Source of the DNA: Archegozetes longisetosus
Lineage: Eukaryota > Arthropoda > Arachnida > Sarcoptiformes > Trhypochthoniidae
Direction: 5' to 3'
DNA: 64,000 nt
Assembly (NCBI GenBank): GCA_018873245.2
Contig: JAEMBT020000001.1
Span: 14,610,220 to 14,674,219, forward strand
Shown here in pieces: positions 25,383 to 36,870 of this stretch (positions are counted from its first letter, which is position 1; each line of letters starts with the position of its first letter). Position numbers and translations under genes: made by a program. Below the pieces are notes generated by a model. That model did no database searches and was not told where the DNA came from. It saw only the letters and a program-made list of their open reading frames with translations.

Positions 25383-27220
25383 TAGGGATTCAAAATTACG
25401 TGATAGATTTTACTCTTTATTAGTGAGTGATTTAGTGGTAAAAAATTAAAAATTTAGTAATAAATTTAGTGGTAATTTTTGAGATAATGTATACCTCATT
25501 TCAATGTTTAAGACAAACCGATACTGAATTCTTTATGATCAATTGCATTAAAATTTGTTTATTGCATCAAAAGCTTTAAAAATTGTTAGTTACCACATGA
25601 TTGGTTCAAGAAAGAGTTAAAAGGCACAATATTATACATTTCAAGTGTTTCGCTAGTAAATGAGTACAGATCCGGATTTTTGTTGAGAGACTTATCCAAC
25701 TTTTGCCGAGCATTTCCTATCAGTTTACCCTTTACTTCTTCTAATATTTTAAGTTGATTTTTTACTTTACGGCCTGGCTTTTCCAACTTTTTTATTGCTT
25801 CAGGAAGAAATTTATAGTCCATGAGATCTAGAAGTTTAGACTTAACTTGATGGTTCTTTAGGATAGACTTCACCTTCGCTATTGCAGCTGATTTAGAATC
25901 TAATTCATTGACAAAAGTTTTAATTTTAGTAAAATTTTCTCCATAATAAAACACAGCGTTGAACCAGGTTCCCCATCTTGTTATTACTGCATCCGGGGGT
26001 AGAGGTAACCCTGTCTTTTCATAAAATAACAGTTTTCGTTGATGAGACTTCAATAAAACCTTCTTGACTTAGGCCACCAATTCGTTCACCTCATTGTTTT
26101 CATTTCTAATCATCTCACAAACTCTATGAAGAGAATGAACAATACAAGTGATATGATTGAGATTTGGGTACAATTCAGAAGATTTAAGGTTTTTTAGGGC
26201 TAATATCATGTATGGGGCCTGATCAGAGACAACTAGTTTAAGCCTTTCGTATTTTAAATCTCCGTTCCATAACGTACTGCAAACATGATTTGTCGTCTGA
26301 CAAATAGTCCTGTTATTGGTTTGCTCTAAATATTTAGTCGCGATGAGCATAGACTTAGGAACTAAGCCATTAAGTGGACCAACCATTACGTTGCAGACAT
26401 ATATTCCTAGTTTATCAGTAGTTTCATCGATAATTAAATAAATATCATCGTCTCCAATATGTTGTCTAACTTTTTCGATAACCATATCGTAAGTCGGGGT
26501 TAAATGAGATCGTAGAGTATTAGCTCGAGGTAAAGTCTTCCCGCTCAACGTTTCCAACAACTCTTTAAACGAGGAGTGATCTAATTTAGCTAATGGAATG
26601 TCAGCTTCGACCAACTTTTGAGTTATAAACTGATTGAGATCACGAGTGTTTTGAGCCAAAAGACTTGCTCTTTTTAAAGATGGAGCGATAAGCTGAGCTG
26701 ACTTCTTGTTATTGTCTAAATGCTGTTGATGCTTCTTCCCTTTTACATGGTTTAAAACAGTAGAGGCTCCATGTTGTTGATCCCATTTGATCCCAACTTC
26801 GCACAAACCACAAGTAAGTGTCTTTCCGTCGGTTTGAAGCCCCGGATACTTTTGAACTAAATCATAGAGATGCTGCTTCAGGCTTTTCGGCATCCTTTAT
26901 ACTTTTCTAATGGCTGTGGACTAGGTTTTGATCACAATTTAATGCAAATATTTAGGTCACATTAATAGCAACTGTTTGTGAGATTCGTATTGTTTATGAT
27001 AGAGTTCAAATTAATTACGTTTTAGAGTAAACTTTAGTGAGAAAATTGATATTTTAGTGATTTTACGTGATTTAGTGATAAAAACTATAAATTTAGTGTT
27101 TTTTAGTGATTCTAAAATCTAAAAACAAGCCCCTTATCATTTGATTCGTGTAAATATTAAGTCTCACTGTGATATCTTTTACTACTAAAAAGATGTGATC
27201 ATATGAAATTTGAAGCCCTA
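25383..27220 (-). mobile_element. hAT transposon with BED-finger transposase
   Basis: Perfect 8-bp target duplication GTCATCAC at 25375-25382 and 27221-27228. Ends are TAGGGATTCAAA (left) and TAGGGCTTCAAA (right, reverse-complemented). The 1838-bp element holds one minus-strand gene. Confidence 0.93.
25586..26893 (-). pseudogene. hAT transposase (BED finger, CGGBP1-like), one in-frame stop
   Basis: ATG at 26893. The N-terminal BED-type finger (residues about 28-57) reads CGLCEVGIKW and then histidines in GKKHQQHL. The hAT core follows (IYLIIDETTDKLGIYV, then SDQAPYM and ITCIVHSLHR). A TAA at 26069-26071 (after NELVA) splits the frame; the same frame continues with VKKVLLKSHQRK and the family signature VITRWGTWFNAVFYY, ending at 25586. 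About 435 codons if read through, close to full length for short CGGBP1-like hAT proteins; no canonical C-terminal dimerisation block is seen. A single substitution could explain the stop. Confidence 0.85.
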
Positions 27221-27964
27221 GTCATCACTAATAGTTTAGAAAATACTACTTTCTTTATTGATTCTGTGTATTAAACTTTTAAGAGAAAAATCAAAATTCG
27301 AAAATAAGATTTGAAATATATAATTATTTCTATTCTCTCGAAAATTGATTTAATTTGAGAGTTTATGCAAATACTATTATTGAAAGCTAAATCAGACTCA
27401 AAAATACGAGAGTGAGTTAAAAGTTGAACAGAGCTTTTAATGCAAATCTGAAAACAAAGAATTTCAACAATATCTTAGGAATGCCTTTTTATCAATTCTG
27501 CCACTACTTTCTAATTGTTAAATAAGAATGCAATAGTTTCAAAGATAGAAAGAAATATTTTGAATATTTTTTTCAATACTCTTCAATTTTACCTTTATGT
27601 TAATATAATTTTAAGCTAGAATTAAATGTAACCTAAAAAATCATTTGTGTCTCTATATGCCACCATGAGTTGGATGTTTAATTCTAAACTATTTTTTTCT
27701 AATGCTCTACTATATTCTTTGATTGAATTAATTATCAAGAAAGTAAGAGTAATACCTTTTAAAAATTGACTTCTAAAATTTTATTTCTGTCCACTGGATC
27801 GGTTATAATAAAAATTAAAATTGCCGACGAAAATATGTATATGAATAACAAAGAGTAGTAACCGGTTGTAGCTTAATGAATAAAATAGAAAAAAATTCAT
27901 TCAAAGTTGAGCGAGAGTTTTGTCTAAATAAAAAGTTTAAAGTAAGCCCAAACCCGCCCTACAA
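27221..27964. other. Gene-free AT-rich stretch
   Basis: Nothing recognisable beyond the right-hand target duplication of the hAT element. Confidence 0.5.
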
Positions 27965-29637
27965 TGAGCCCGAGCGCCACCTATATTTTTAGATACCTCT
28001 ACTCTTGTACTACTCACGCCTAAAATATTTGACACTAGTGCAAACACCTAAGCGAGATATAGGACAAAATTTGTTATAGGACAAAGTGTGTAAAATCGCA
28101 ACTATTTCAATATTTTTTACATTACAATTGTTTATTTTATAGAAATATAGTAATACTAAGTATCACACATAAGTATAGAGTTTAAAAAATTAAAAACAAA
28201 AAGAATAATATAAATAAAATAAATTGAAACGGGACTGGTGGCTAAGATGCCCCGTTGACCGGTTCTCCAAATTAAGTATGAAGATACCGGCGTGTCGCTG
28301 CTTTATAGGGTGGTGGACAGGGATAAGGACTGAAGAGTACGTGCTCGATTAAGCACGGTACAGCTTCAGTGGATCAGAGGGACTGAGTTATAAAGATTAC
28401 TCGTTAAGATTAAAGGTTTATTTAATTTGATAACGATATCGATCGTGATAGATCATGGACAGATTGGTAATCTAAACGGATTAATACTTAAGGTGTTTAC
28501 ATATATATCTCATCATGGTTAACAATCACAATAACATTAATTTTGGATACAATGAATTTACATATTTACACAAGTGCAACAATGGTAGTGACTATTATGT
28601 TTTAGTTAATGCTTTTAAATGTATGAATTTATGATGTATTGTTTAAATCAATTATAATTAAGATAATTATTAATTTAGAAATTTTGAACACTTGATAAAG
28701 TTGTTGGACACCGGTTGCCGGAAGATGGCGACAGGGATTCCACTAGCTCGTTTCAAAATAAACAAATAAAATAAATAGAAAATAATTATAGTATACCACC
28801 CTCCCACCCTACTCGCTGTAAATGCTATTAGAAGCAAAATCGACATAAAACCCGTCCAGCAAGTTTGCCGGTCTTGCTACCTCGGACTCGTACCTGCCGA
28901 GTCTGAGATACCACAGAACTACCATTACGTGTGCACAGCATCCGATAGTCCTGAGGCCTGTTTTGCACTGACAGCAATATTCAATAATTGAATCAACTCC
29001 CGTTTTGCTAACATCAACTAATATGTACATTAAGTGTTTAGTTCTGTTAGTAAAACGAGAATGAATTCGCCCGCGGATTAAAATGGGGTCCTCGGCTTGA
29101 ATATTGACCGAGGATAACCCCAGAGGCCCAGTGTGCCTGCACACTTGGACCTCAAAACGACCATCGCTCTTACTATGCTCAGCAAAGTAAGAGCTATATA
29201 GCTTGCGTTGATAGGATTTGCAGGCTATTATATAAAGGTTGTTTTCAGTTAATTTTGGAAACTCATAGCCATAGTTTTTGAGCCGTCCGCCGAGCCGAAG
29301 CTTGTTGCCTCCCTCACAACACGAAGAGGTGGCTCAATGTAGGGGAAAGTGTGTTTTATTGTGTTCAATATATCAATTACTGTTAAAATTAAATATTTTA
29401 TTTTACGTTTTCCTATTTTTTTTTGTTTTTATGTGCTAAATTTATGTATAATACTTAGTATTACTATATTTTTGTAAAATAAGTCATTAAAATGTTAAAA
29501 ATATTTAAATAATTGGATTTTACACATTTACACATTTTGCCTATGTCTCGCTTGGGCGTTCGTACTTTTGAAAGATATTTTAGATGTGGGTAGTACAAGG
29601 AGAGGGGTATCTAAAATATAGGTGGCGCTCGGGCTCA
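27965..29637 (-). mobile_element. SWIM-domain DNA transposon remnant with about 100-bp TIRs
   Basis: Left TIR from 27965 (TGAGCCCGAGCGCCACCTAT) and right TIR to 29637 match in inverted orientation for about 100 bp with indels. The interior is visibly more GC-rich than its surroundings and holds a SWIM-type reading frame. A MULE affiliation is inferred from SWIM plus long TIRs; I could not find a convincing 9-bp duplication. Confidence 0.7.
28809..29144 (-). pseudogene. SWIM zinc-finger fragment of a transposase
   Basis: 111 codons. The segment CCQCKTGLRTIGCCAHVMVV fits the SWIM pattern Cys-x-Cys, spacer, Cys-x-His, a zinc-binding module common at the C-terminus of MULE-like transposases. The tail LLDGFYVDFASNSIYSE follows. 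No upstream DDE domain was found, so this is probably the last part of a longer gene. A related diverged fragment is at 60187-60405. Confidence 0.65.
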
Positions 29638-30337
29638 AAGCGGGGCTAAATGTTAAGGGTTTTGGCTTTTCTTCTTTGTCCAAAAACTTGATTTAAACAA
29701 TTTGAATAAGAATTGGTTTACTCTACATCAGAAGTATCACATTCTATAACTACTAATTCACAATTAAAGTAAAGTTATATGACTTCTAATGCAATGCTAT
29801 GCAGTTAGGGTGACCACTCGTTCCATTTTTGATGGGACAGTCCAGTCTTTTTAAAGATAAAGACAGAAATCCCGTCACACCAAAACTCTCGACGGGACAA
29901 TTAGTTGTCTCGTTTTTGAAATTTCATTTTGAAAATGTGTTAGAAAAATATTTCTTAGAGATTCAAATATTGAATTTATTTTACAAATGATAAGGGATTA
30001 GTAAACCCATTTTAATGTTTTGAACACCTTTAGTCATTTGAATTTCCAATATAATTGAATTAAAAGTTTTTCTAATTGGTTCCAAAATATGAAAAATGGG
30101 ATACTCATTCTGGTAATCGGTTATAAGGGAAACTAAAACAGGGATTAGCCATTCTAAAATTAGTCAATACAAAGTCTAATCCTTTAAAATAGAATTTATT
30201 CATGTGAAAGTATTAATAAGTACATTTAAAGGACTTTTAATCAGTGCGAAAAAGTTTTCTTATAAATTTTTACAAATAGAATTAAGTCTAGTCATTTTTG
30301 TAGCAAGATTTTTCAGGATTGAATAATTTTTACATTC
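29638..30337. other. 3' flank of channel gene B
   Basis: No gene seen. It contains a TAGGGTGACCA motif near 29806 like that ending the MITE family at 38916 and 51816, but no matching partner end. A putative poly(A) signal for gene B lies at 30195-30200 on the minus strand. Confidence 0.4.
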
Positions 30338-32704
30338 TTACAATAGTCGCTTCATTTTATGATAAAATCCAATGATTAGCGTAATCAAATCATAGATAGA
30401 AAGAGAAGATAAGCCAAACCATAGGCTTAACAATCCACCCAAATTATAAATGAATCCATTAATATCTGTCTTCAAAGTTTCGGTATATCTTAAATGATCA
30501 GAACTGATTGGAATCAAATTGAAATTTGTTGAGTTAAACATTTGATATAATTTAGTGTTGAAATCAAAATGAATTGAATTACATTCACGACCACATTTAG
30601 ACTCACAATATTCTAAACTTTCTGATATGAAAGATTGATTGTAAAAAAAATATGATTTACAGAATTTGAAATTTTTGGTTTTTAAGTGCTCTTCAAAATC
30701 GAGAAATGAAATGGCATCTCTAGCTAAACATTTATATTCTCTGATGCTAACATCAATAAGACAATTGAATCGACAGTATTCTGGCTCATGACTATAGTAA
30801 ATAATTTGATCGTTAGAATAAGAATTGCAATAGTTTTTTCTTGTATTCAATGTCTTCACAGAATACGAATTGAAAATTGAATTAATTTTTGTTCCTGAAT
30901 AGAAAATAATTCTTTCAAAGTAAAACGATGTGAACGAACCAACATAAACAAAGCCATTGCATAAGTATGGAAAGTAGAAACTAATTTTCTTCAAATTTCT
31001 TTCAATATCCATATTATGTAATAATTGTTTGAAACTATCATTTAAATTACCAAAATAAAATTTTCCCAATCCAAGAAACGATTTATCTAGTTTTAATTGA
31101 GGTTCAGGACATGCAATTTTCTTATTTTGAATTTCGATTTCACACGATGGAAAACGTATATCATAACTTGAATAATCTTTGAATTCTTCGAATTTTCTCT
31201 CGTTTAACATTTTAGCGAAGATATCATAATGTAATACTTCCTTTTGTAGATGTTCTGAGTTAATATATTTAACATTTTTTTGAATCGAATGATTTATTAA
31301 AATAATCACGTTCTATTCTCTCCAGTGTTTTTACACTAAAAAGAGGTGCACCAATAATTAATTTCGGTAATATTTTGATTTTTTCTATACTCAAACGAGT
31401 AACTGTTTCTTCATTTAGAAAATCTACAATAATTTCATAAGTTTGATATGACATAAGACAAAAAAAATGTTAACTTAAGTAAAGAAACAAATATGACTCG
31501 AGTTTTAATTTGTGATCGAATTTTGATAATAGAATGTAAATTCACATCAATTGCTATCAGAAGTGAATTAATTATGTGGAAAATCTTCACAAATGATTGA
31601 TTAGTAAAATGAAAGAAAGAGATTCCAAGCCACATCGATGATATTGATCCTATTGAACACAAACATCCAATTGAATCCATTTTCGGACTATGAATATAAA
31701 ACATTTCCTTCTCAGATGGTTTTGTAAAGTATGCCACAATCCATCCTTTATAATAAAAGTGATTATCAGCACCTTTGATTGTTTCGATGTAATATTTATT
31801 ATTGCAATTCTTTTTGCATCTCCTTTCCAAGATATTTCTTTCAAGCTTTACATTACAATTTTTTTCCGTGCAAAAGGTCTTATTAAAAAAATTAATATCA
31901 CCATAAAACCATTTTTTGTGACATCTGCACTTTTTAAACTCTTTTTTCATCATGTTTGACAATACAATCTTCTTGAGATTTCAGTGCATTCTTTACATTA
32001 GAATATGAATCATAATCTTGACAATCAGTCTGATATGGAAATGGTAACAATATTTCGTGAAAAGTATCCAATTCCATTTCATATTCAAAGCCATCCCTTA
32101 AATTTATAAAATCACTTAATATATTTGGAGGTGTTTTAATTCCGTGAATATTCACATTAACGTTCGAAACATTTAAATCTTTTGATTTTACCATTAAAAT
32201 TGATGTAAATTGATGATCTTTTGCCTCAAAGTCATCGAGAAGTTTACTTAACAATGTGATACACACTGGTGAGTATCGTGTTGAACTTATTAATGGTTTA
32301 GATAATTTTTTGCAATCTTTCCTAGATCCATTTTCGAATTGAACTCCACACACTATACTGGAGTTAAATTCAGTTGGATGTATTTTATAATCATGTTTAG
32401 TTAAACGTGTTTCATAAAATTTTCTATTACATATAGTAATGGATGGAATCTCATGTAATTCATGTTTAGACTTCAAATCAATGACTGTTTCATAATTCAG
32501 ATAATTTATAGTCAAATTAATTATTTGATATATGTACAGTATCAATATGACGAAACGTACAATTTTTTGAATTAGTTTTGGACGAAAATTTTGTTGAATT
32601 TGATTGTATCTTTCGAACATTTTCAGTTTGATTCTCAAAATTGAGTTAATTATTATAGTCGCATTTAAGCAATTACAACACTTAAACTTACGTAAAATAC
32701 ACAT
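30338..32704 (-). pseudogene. Two-module DEG/ENaC channel, copy B (at least three frameshifts)
   Basis: Start Met at 32704 (MCILRKFKCCNC) matches the start of intact gene D, supporting that start for the family. Blocks: 32704-31934 (TM1, PSITIC, most of ectodomain 1), 31962-31435 (CRCHKKWFYGDINFF, TM2 with FGIS, start of TM3), 31454-31269 (start of ectodomain 2), 31309-30338 (ectodomain 2 and TM4, SLWFGLSSLSIYDL). Each junction changes frame, so at least three indels have occurred. The C-terminal GFYHKMKRLL is identical to that of fragment F. Confidence 0.9.
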
Positions 32705-33581
32705 TCTTAACTACTAAGTGTATATTAATATCTGATTTAAATTAATAGGTGAAATATCAATTGTATAACAATATAATTCAGAAAGTAAATGAAATTGGAC
32801 CTTATGACTTATATTCATTCCACTTGAAATCTACTGCATTTCACTTTAATACTAATGCAATACTCATATTAAACTCTATGTTTCAACTATTCGCTTGATA
32901 AAACTATCCGCGATATCTCAAAAATATCCATAAATATGAGAAATCAATTGATTTCTTCTCTCATTTACATAGATTGTTTTTGAACTAAGTATTATATTAA
33001 TATTTGAGGGAAAGCTAAACAAATATAATTTTCGACATATCGTTACCATTGTTGAATTAAATATAAACAAGCAAATGAAACACTATATCCTCACACAAAT
33101 AATTATTTTTTTAGTTATAATAATGATCAATAGATACCAAGACCTAAGTATACAATCTAAGACTTAGAAAGTATACAATCATTAATTTTGAGTCAAATTT
33201 TAAGTATTTTAAATGAATCCTAATGTGATTTTCAAGTAACGTAAGTTTATAGCTTTAAGTTGGTATTTGAACTTAATAGTAACTTTGATAAGACATACAA
33301 ATCTTTTACAAAGTCATTATCACAAATGAAAATCTCAAAAACTCACAGATCATAGAAAATATTTCTATTTTATCTTCATTAAGTCATTTTTCATCTTGCA
33401 AAGCATAGCTTTAATTCAATCATAAATATATAATAAATTCCTTAATTCATTCATTCATTTTGGTACTTTCAACTCTTATAACTCAAGCCCTGTTACAGAG
33501 TGAGTTTACGCCTAGGACGGTCGATCGGGGTATATGCAAAGGGTCAGAGGCAGTTATAACCGGTGACATGGACCAGCACGT

Positions 33582-34363
33582 ATCGCGTCAAAATAACGCT
33601 AGCAAAAATAACGCCAATACAAAATGATCCTAGCAAAAACAGAGCAAGAAAATAGTATTTAAAAATAATTTATATATGGGTATAAACTCTTAATTTATTG
33701 AAGTTATAAAAAATATCACACACATTAATGTTTAACATAAGTATATAAAAATAATGAGTATTGTAAATATACCTCGCGACAAAAAATCCGAAAAAAGTAA
33801 AAGTAAAGTTTTTAATGAAAATTACAATATTTTGACCTCGAATTTATCACAAGAAAGCATTTGATTCTAATTATAATAACTAAAAAGAAATAACGATTGA
33901 ATTCGATTTCTATCTGCAGTTATGCACTTTTCAATGCATTCTTTCGTACTTTTGTTAAATGACTCCTATGCCTCTAATTATAAATTATCTCATATTTGAT
34001 TTATTTTCGTGACCCACAGTTAAAATTTTTTGGTTCTTCTTTCTCAACAATATCTTATTTTATTCCTCATAAGTGTTGAATCGGGTTTAGGTTGGAAAAA
34101 TTAATTCTTAAAACATGCCATGGGTATTTTTGTCGTAAGGATTACAATTTAAATTTGTAGGTTAAAGATATGTGAAATTTCTCGCGTAATATAAATCAAT
34201 ACTAATATTATAAGCAATACATTTTATTAAAAACGCTTTAAAAATCTATAAAAGTTATTATTGTTGTGTAGTTTTCGTTGGCGTTATTTTGATTTGGTGT
34301 TATTTTTGTTAGCGTTATTATTGCGGCGTTATTTTTGCCGCGTTATTTTGACACTAAACCGAG
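33582..34363. mobile_element. 782-bp non-autonomous element with 9-bp duplication
   Basis: Flanked by CCAGCACGT at 33573-33581 and 34364-34372. Both ends carry inverted GTCAAAATAACGC and GCAAAAATAACGCC motifs; the right end repeats the GCGTTATTTTTG motif several times. A copy of the 380-bp dispersed repeat (33770-34145) sits inside, in line with nested insertion. No transposase. Confidence 0.75.
33770..34145. repeat. 380-bp dispersed repeat, copy 2
   Basis: Same family as 22390-22766 and 50249-50633, nested inside the 782-bp element. Confidence 0.7.
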
Positions 34364-34403
34364 CCAGCACGTCAAAGAAGTATAGCGATCACGAGATTCG
34401 AAC

Positions 34404-36802
34404 TAGCGTCCGAAAAATGAGGCAAATCTCACTCCCGTTCACTCCCGACCTTTCAAAGTTCATTCCCGCTCCCGACCACTCCCGCCGTCTAAATTTTCAC
34501 TCATTCCCGCCACTCCCGTTCACTCCCGTCCACTATCGCAGTGATGTCAATAATAATTAGTAACTAACTATTAGTTTAATTAATAAATTATGCTTTTATT
34601 AATACTAGTGTTACAGGTTATATCAAATCAAAGTTAGATCTGATAAAAAGTAAATGATTAACTGATTCCGGACTGAGTTTTGAGCGATTATCGGTTAATG
34701 TAAGGCCGGCAGCGCTAAAGTTACATTCAATCGTGAGGTTAGTGGCAGGTATTGATAGCAGTTTTTGAGCTATTCGGTGAAGTCGCGGATATTTGGATGA
34801 ATTATTAGCCCAATATTTAAGCACACCATCACTGAAATCAAATAATTGACTAGAAAAAATATATTTGTCTAATTCTTGACGTGATGTGTTTTGCTGAGTA
34901 AATGAGACATCAATGAAGTCTTTTAAACATAAATCCATATCTGTTACACTCTCAATATCATTGTTTGCTTGTACTACTGAAGTCGTATTGAATTCGCTCA
35001 TTAATTGTGAAATTTTCACGATTAATTTATTTTTATCTTCAAGTGTAAGCAAATTCTTGAATTGCCTTAAAGGCGGGTATAAAAAAAGTGCGATTTTATG
35101 TTTATCTGAGATTTTGAAATATTTTTCTACATTTCTTTTATAAATTGCTTTTAATTGTTTCATCGAATTTGAGTCACTTTCGGTTTCATTACATAATAAC
35201 AGCATTTTCTGCTTAGTGGGCAAAACGTGGTCAAGTGTCGGTTTCTTGTCTTTACATAAAGACATTCTTAGTTCATATAATGGCTTCAGAAAAACAATTA
35301 ATTCACATAAAATTTGTTCATCAATGGCATCCATTATATCATAAATGGTCTTGTTATTCAATGACATTTGTTTTATATCAATAATATTCTTATTAATTGA
35401 TTCCAACATTAAATATCTCGAATCCCAGCGAATACTTAGCGATTGCTTTAATACTGTTTTTAATTCTTGCTGAAGACCTGATTGCTTGAAATAACGTACC
35501 AAATGTTTGCATTTAGTTATAGTTTGATTAATAATATTCTGTGGATTTTCGCTTTTCATTGCTTTAAATGAATTTTTATGAATTAAGTTTATATTATGCG
35601 CTGAACAACTAATTCATTCCTCCTCTTTAAAGGCTGAGACCAGTGATGGCCCGTTATCAGTAGTAAAATACTTATTTTTGTTGTCTAAATTAAAGTCACA
35701 CAAAATTTTCATTACATCACTCTTTGTAGTCTCCGCTGTCTTGTCTGACGTTTTAATTGTCGCTAAAACTCTGCTTATAATCTTATAATCTCTGATGTAT
35801 TGAATAGTTAGAGTTACATAACTTGTCTTATATACTTCGTGTGTCCAATGATCACAAGTTATGCCAATTGTGTCAATAATTTGCAAGTTATTAATTAGTT
35901 TTGATTTAATAATTTCATACATCGGTTTTATACGATTAGAGACCGATCTATCGCTTGGCATAACGTTATTTAAAGGTATGTTAGGGTATTTTGAACCGAT
36001 ATTAATAAGTTTTTGAGCCACTAATTTAAAGCCGTCACCATAAATAACATTGATAGGTCTCATGTGTTTGGCAATGAAAAGCACTAAAGCATCCGTTAAT
36101 TCAAATTTAATATTTGTTTCATTGTTTGAAGGAATGTATAGATGTCTCACAATTGATTCATTAGATTTTACAGCACTTACACCACACTTATGTCTTCTCA
36201 TGCTATTAGTTCCCCTGCAACCTCTGCCAGGACTGTACTTCACAATAACTGCACACTTAATACACTTAACATAATTGGTCTCTTTATTATCATTTAATAT
36301 GCGTTGAAACGACTTAATATAATCAACAGTTGTCTCAATATCTTTATATGTGATTTTCGGGTTATTTGATAAAATCATTGAAAAAATCACATCTTTATCA
36401 TCGTTTTGATTATTTTGCAATACATTTGTTTCTCTCGATTTGTCACCAAAAATTCATTAATCGTTTTTTGTCTTTTTCTCTCAGAACTATAATTGTATTC
36501 ATCTATTTTTAAATCATTATTTATATCATTACTTAAAACACATTTAAGACATGTTTTGCTTTGTTTCAGACTTTTTCATGAAATTATGCTTTTATTACAG
36601 TATATCAAACTTTTGATTCATTGCTAATTACTATATTTGTAATGACATCTAATGTTGAGGGAAATGACGGGAGTACCTTTAGTCTGCAGACTCCCGTCTA
36701 CTCCCGTCACTAAAAAATATATTCCCACTCCCGATCATTTTGATAAATTGGACGGGATTTCCGGGGAACTCCCGTCCATCGGGAGTCAAATTTCGGACGC
36801 TA
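34404..36802 (-). mobile_element. hAT transposon, 2.4 kb, nested in the SINE
   Basis: Perfect 8-bp duplication ATTCGAAC at 34396-34403 and 36803-36810. TIR TAGCGTCCGAAA at both ends, 12/12 identical. Sub-terminal regions (34420-34545 and 36660-36800) hold many ACTCCCG copies in both orientations, the layout expected of transposase-binding sites in hAT elements. Confidence 0.95.
34618..36420 (-). pseudogene. hAT transposase, one in-frame TGA plus N-terminal frame change
   Basis: Upstream part (36420-35614): zinc-finger-like CIKCAVIVKY with later Cys and His, HRHKC-type residues, then GITCDHWTHEVYKTSYV, typical of the hAT catalytic core. TGA at 35614-35616 falls where relatives have Arg before CSAHNINL, so CGA to TGA is the likely change. 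The same frame continues through RWDSRYLML to the C-terminal dimerisation block (IECNFSAAGLTLTDNRSKLS, ending FIRSNFDLI at 34618). The frame is closed at about 36454; an upstream basic stretch (KRQKTINEFLVTNRE) lies in another frame, so an N-terminal indel is likely. Over 600 codons, near full length. Confidence 0.9.
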
Positions 36803-36870
36803 ATTCGAACCTGGGACCTCCGCCCTTAGTATTGACTCACTGACCACCACACCCTCAGTCACCCTCTAAT

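Larger units (their letters stand above)
33490..36870 (-). repeat. tRNA-derived SINE-like sequence split by two insertions
   Basis: Read on the minus strand, 36870-36811 gives an A-box-like TGGTGGTCAGTGAG and then, about 38 nt on, GGTCCCAGGTTCGAA, a good tRNA B box. The sequence resumes at 34395-34373 and again at 33572 downwards once the hAT (34404-36802) and the 782-bp element (33582-34363), with their duplications, are removed. Probably a SINE head and body; the 3' end is not defined. Confidence 0.55.

Noticed and set aside
29806-30120. Possible third GGGTGACCA-family MITE
   Set aside because: The left end motif is present, but the right end matches poorly and no 8-bp duplication was found.
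36811-36870. Functional tRNA gene
   Set aside because: A and B box-like sequences are present but no acceptor stem pairs; the hAT insertion splits it at the B box.
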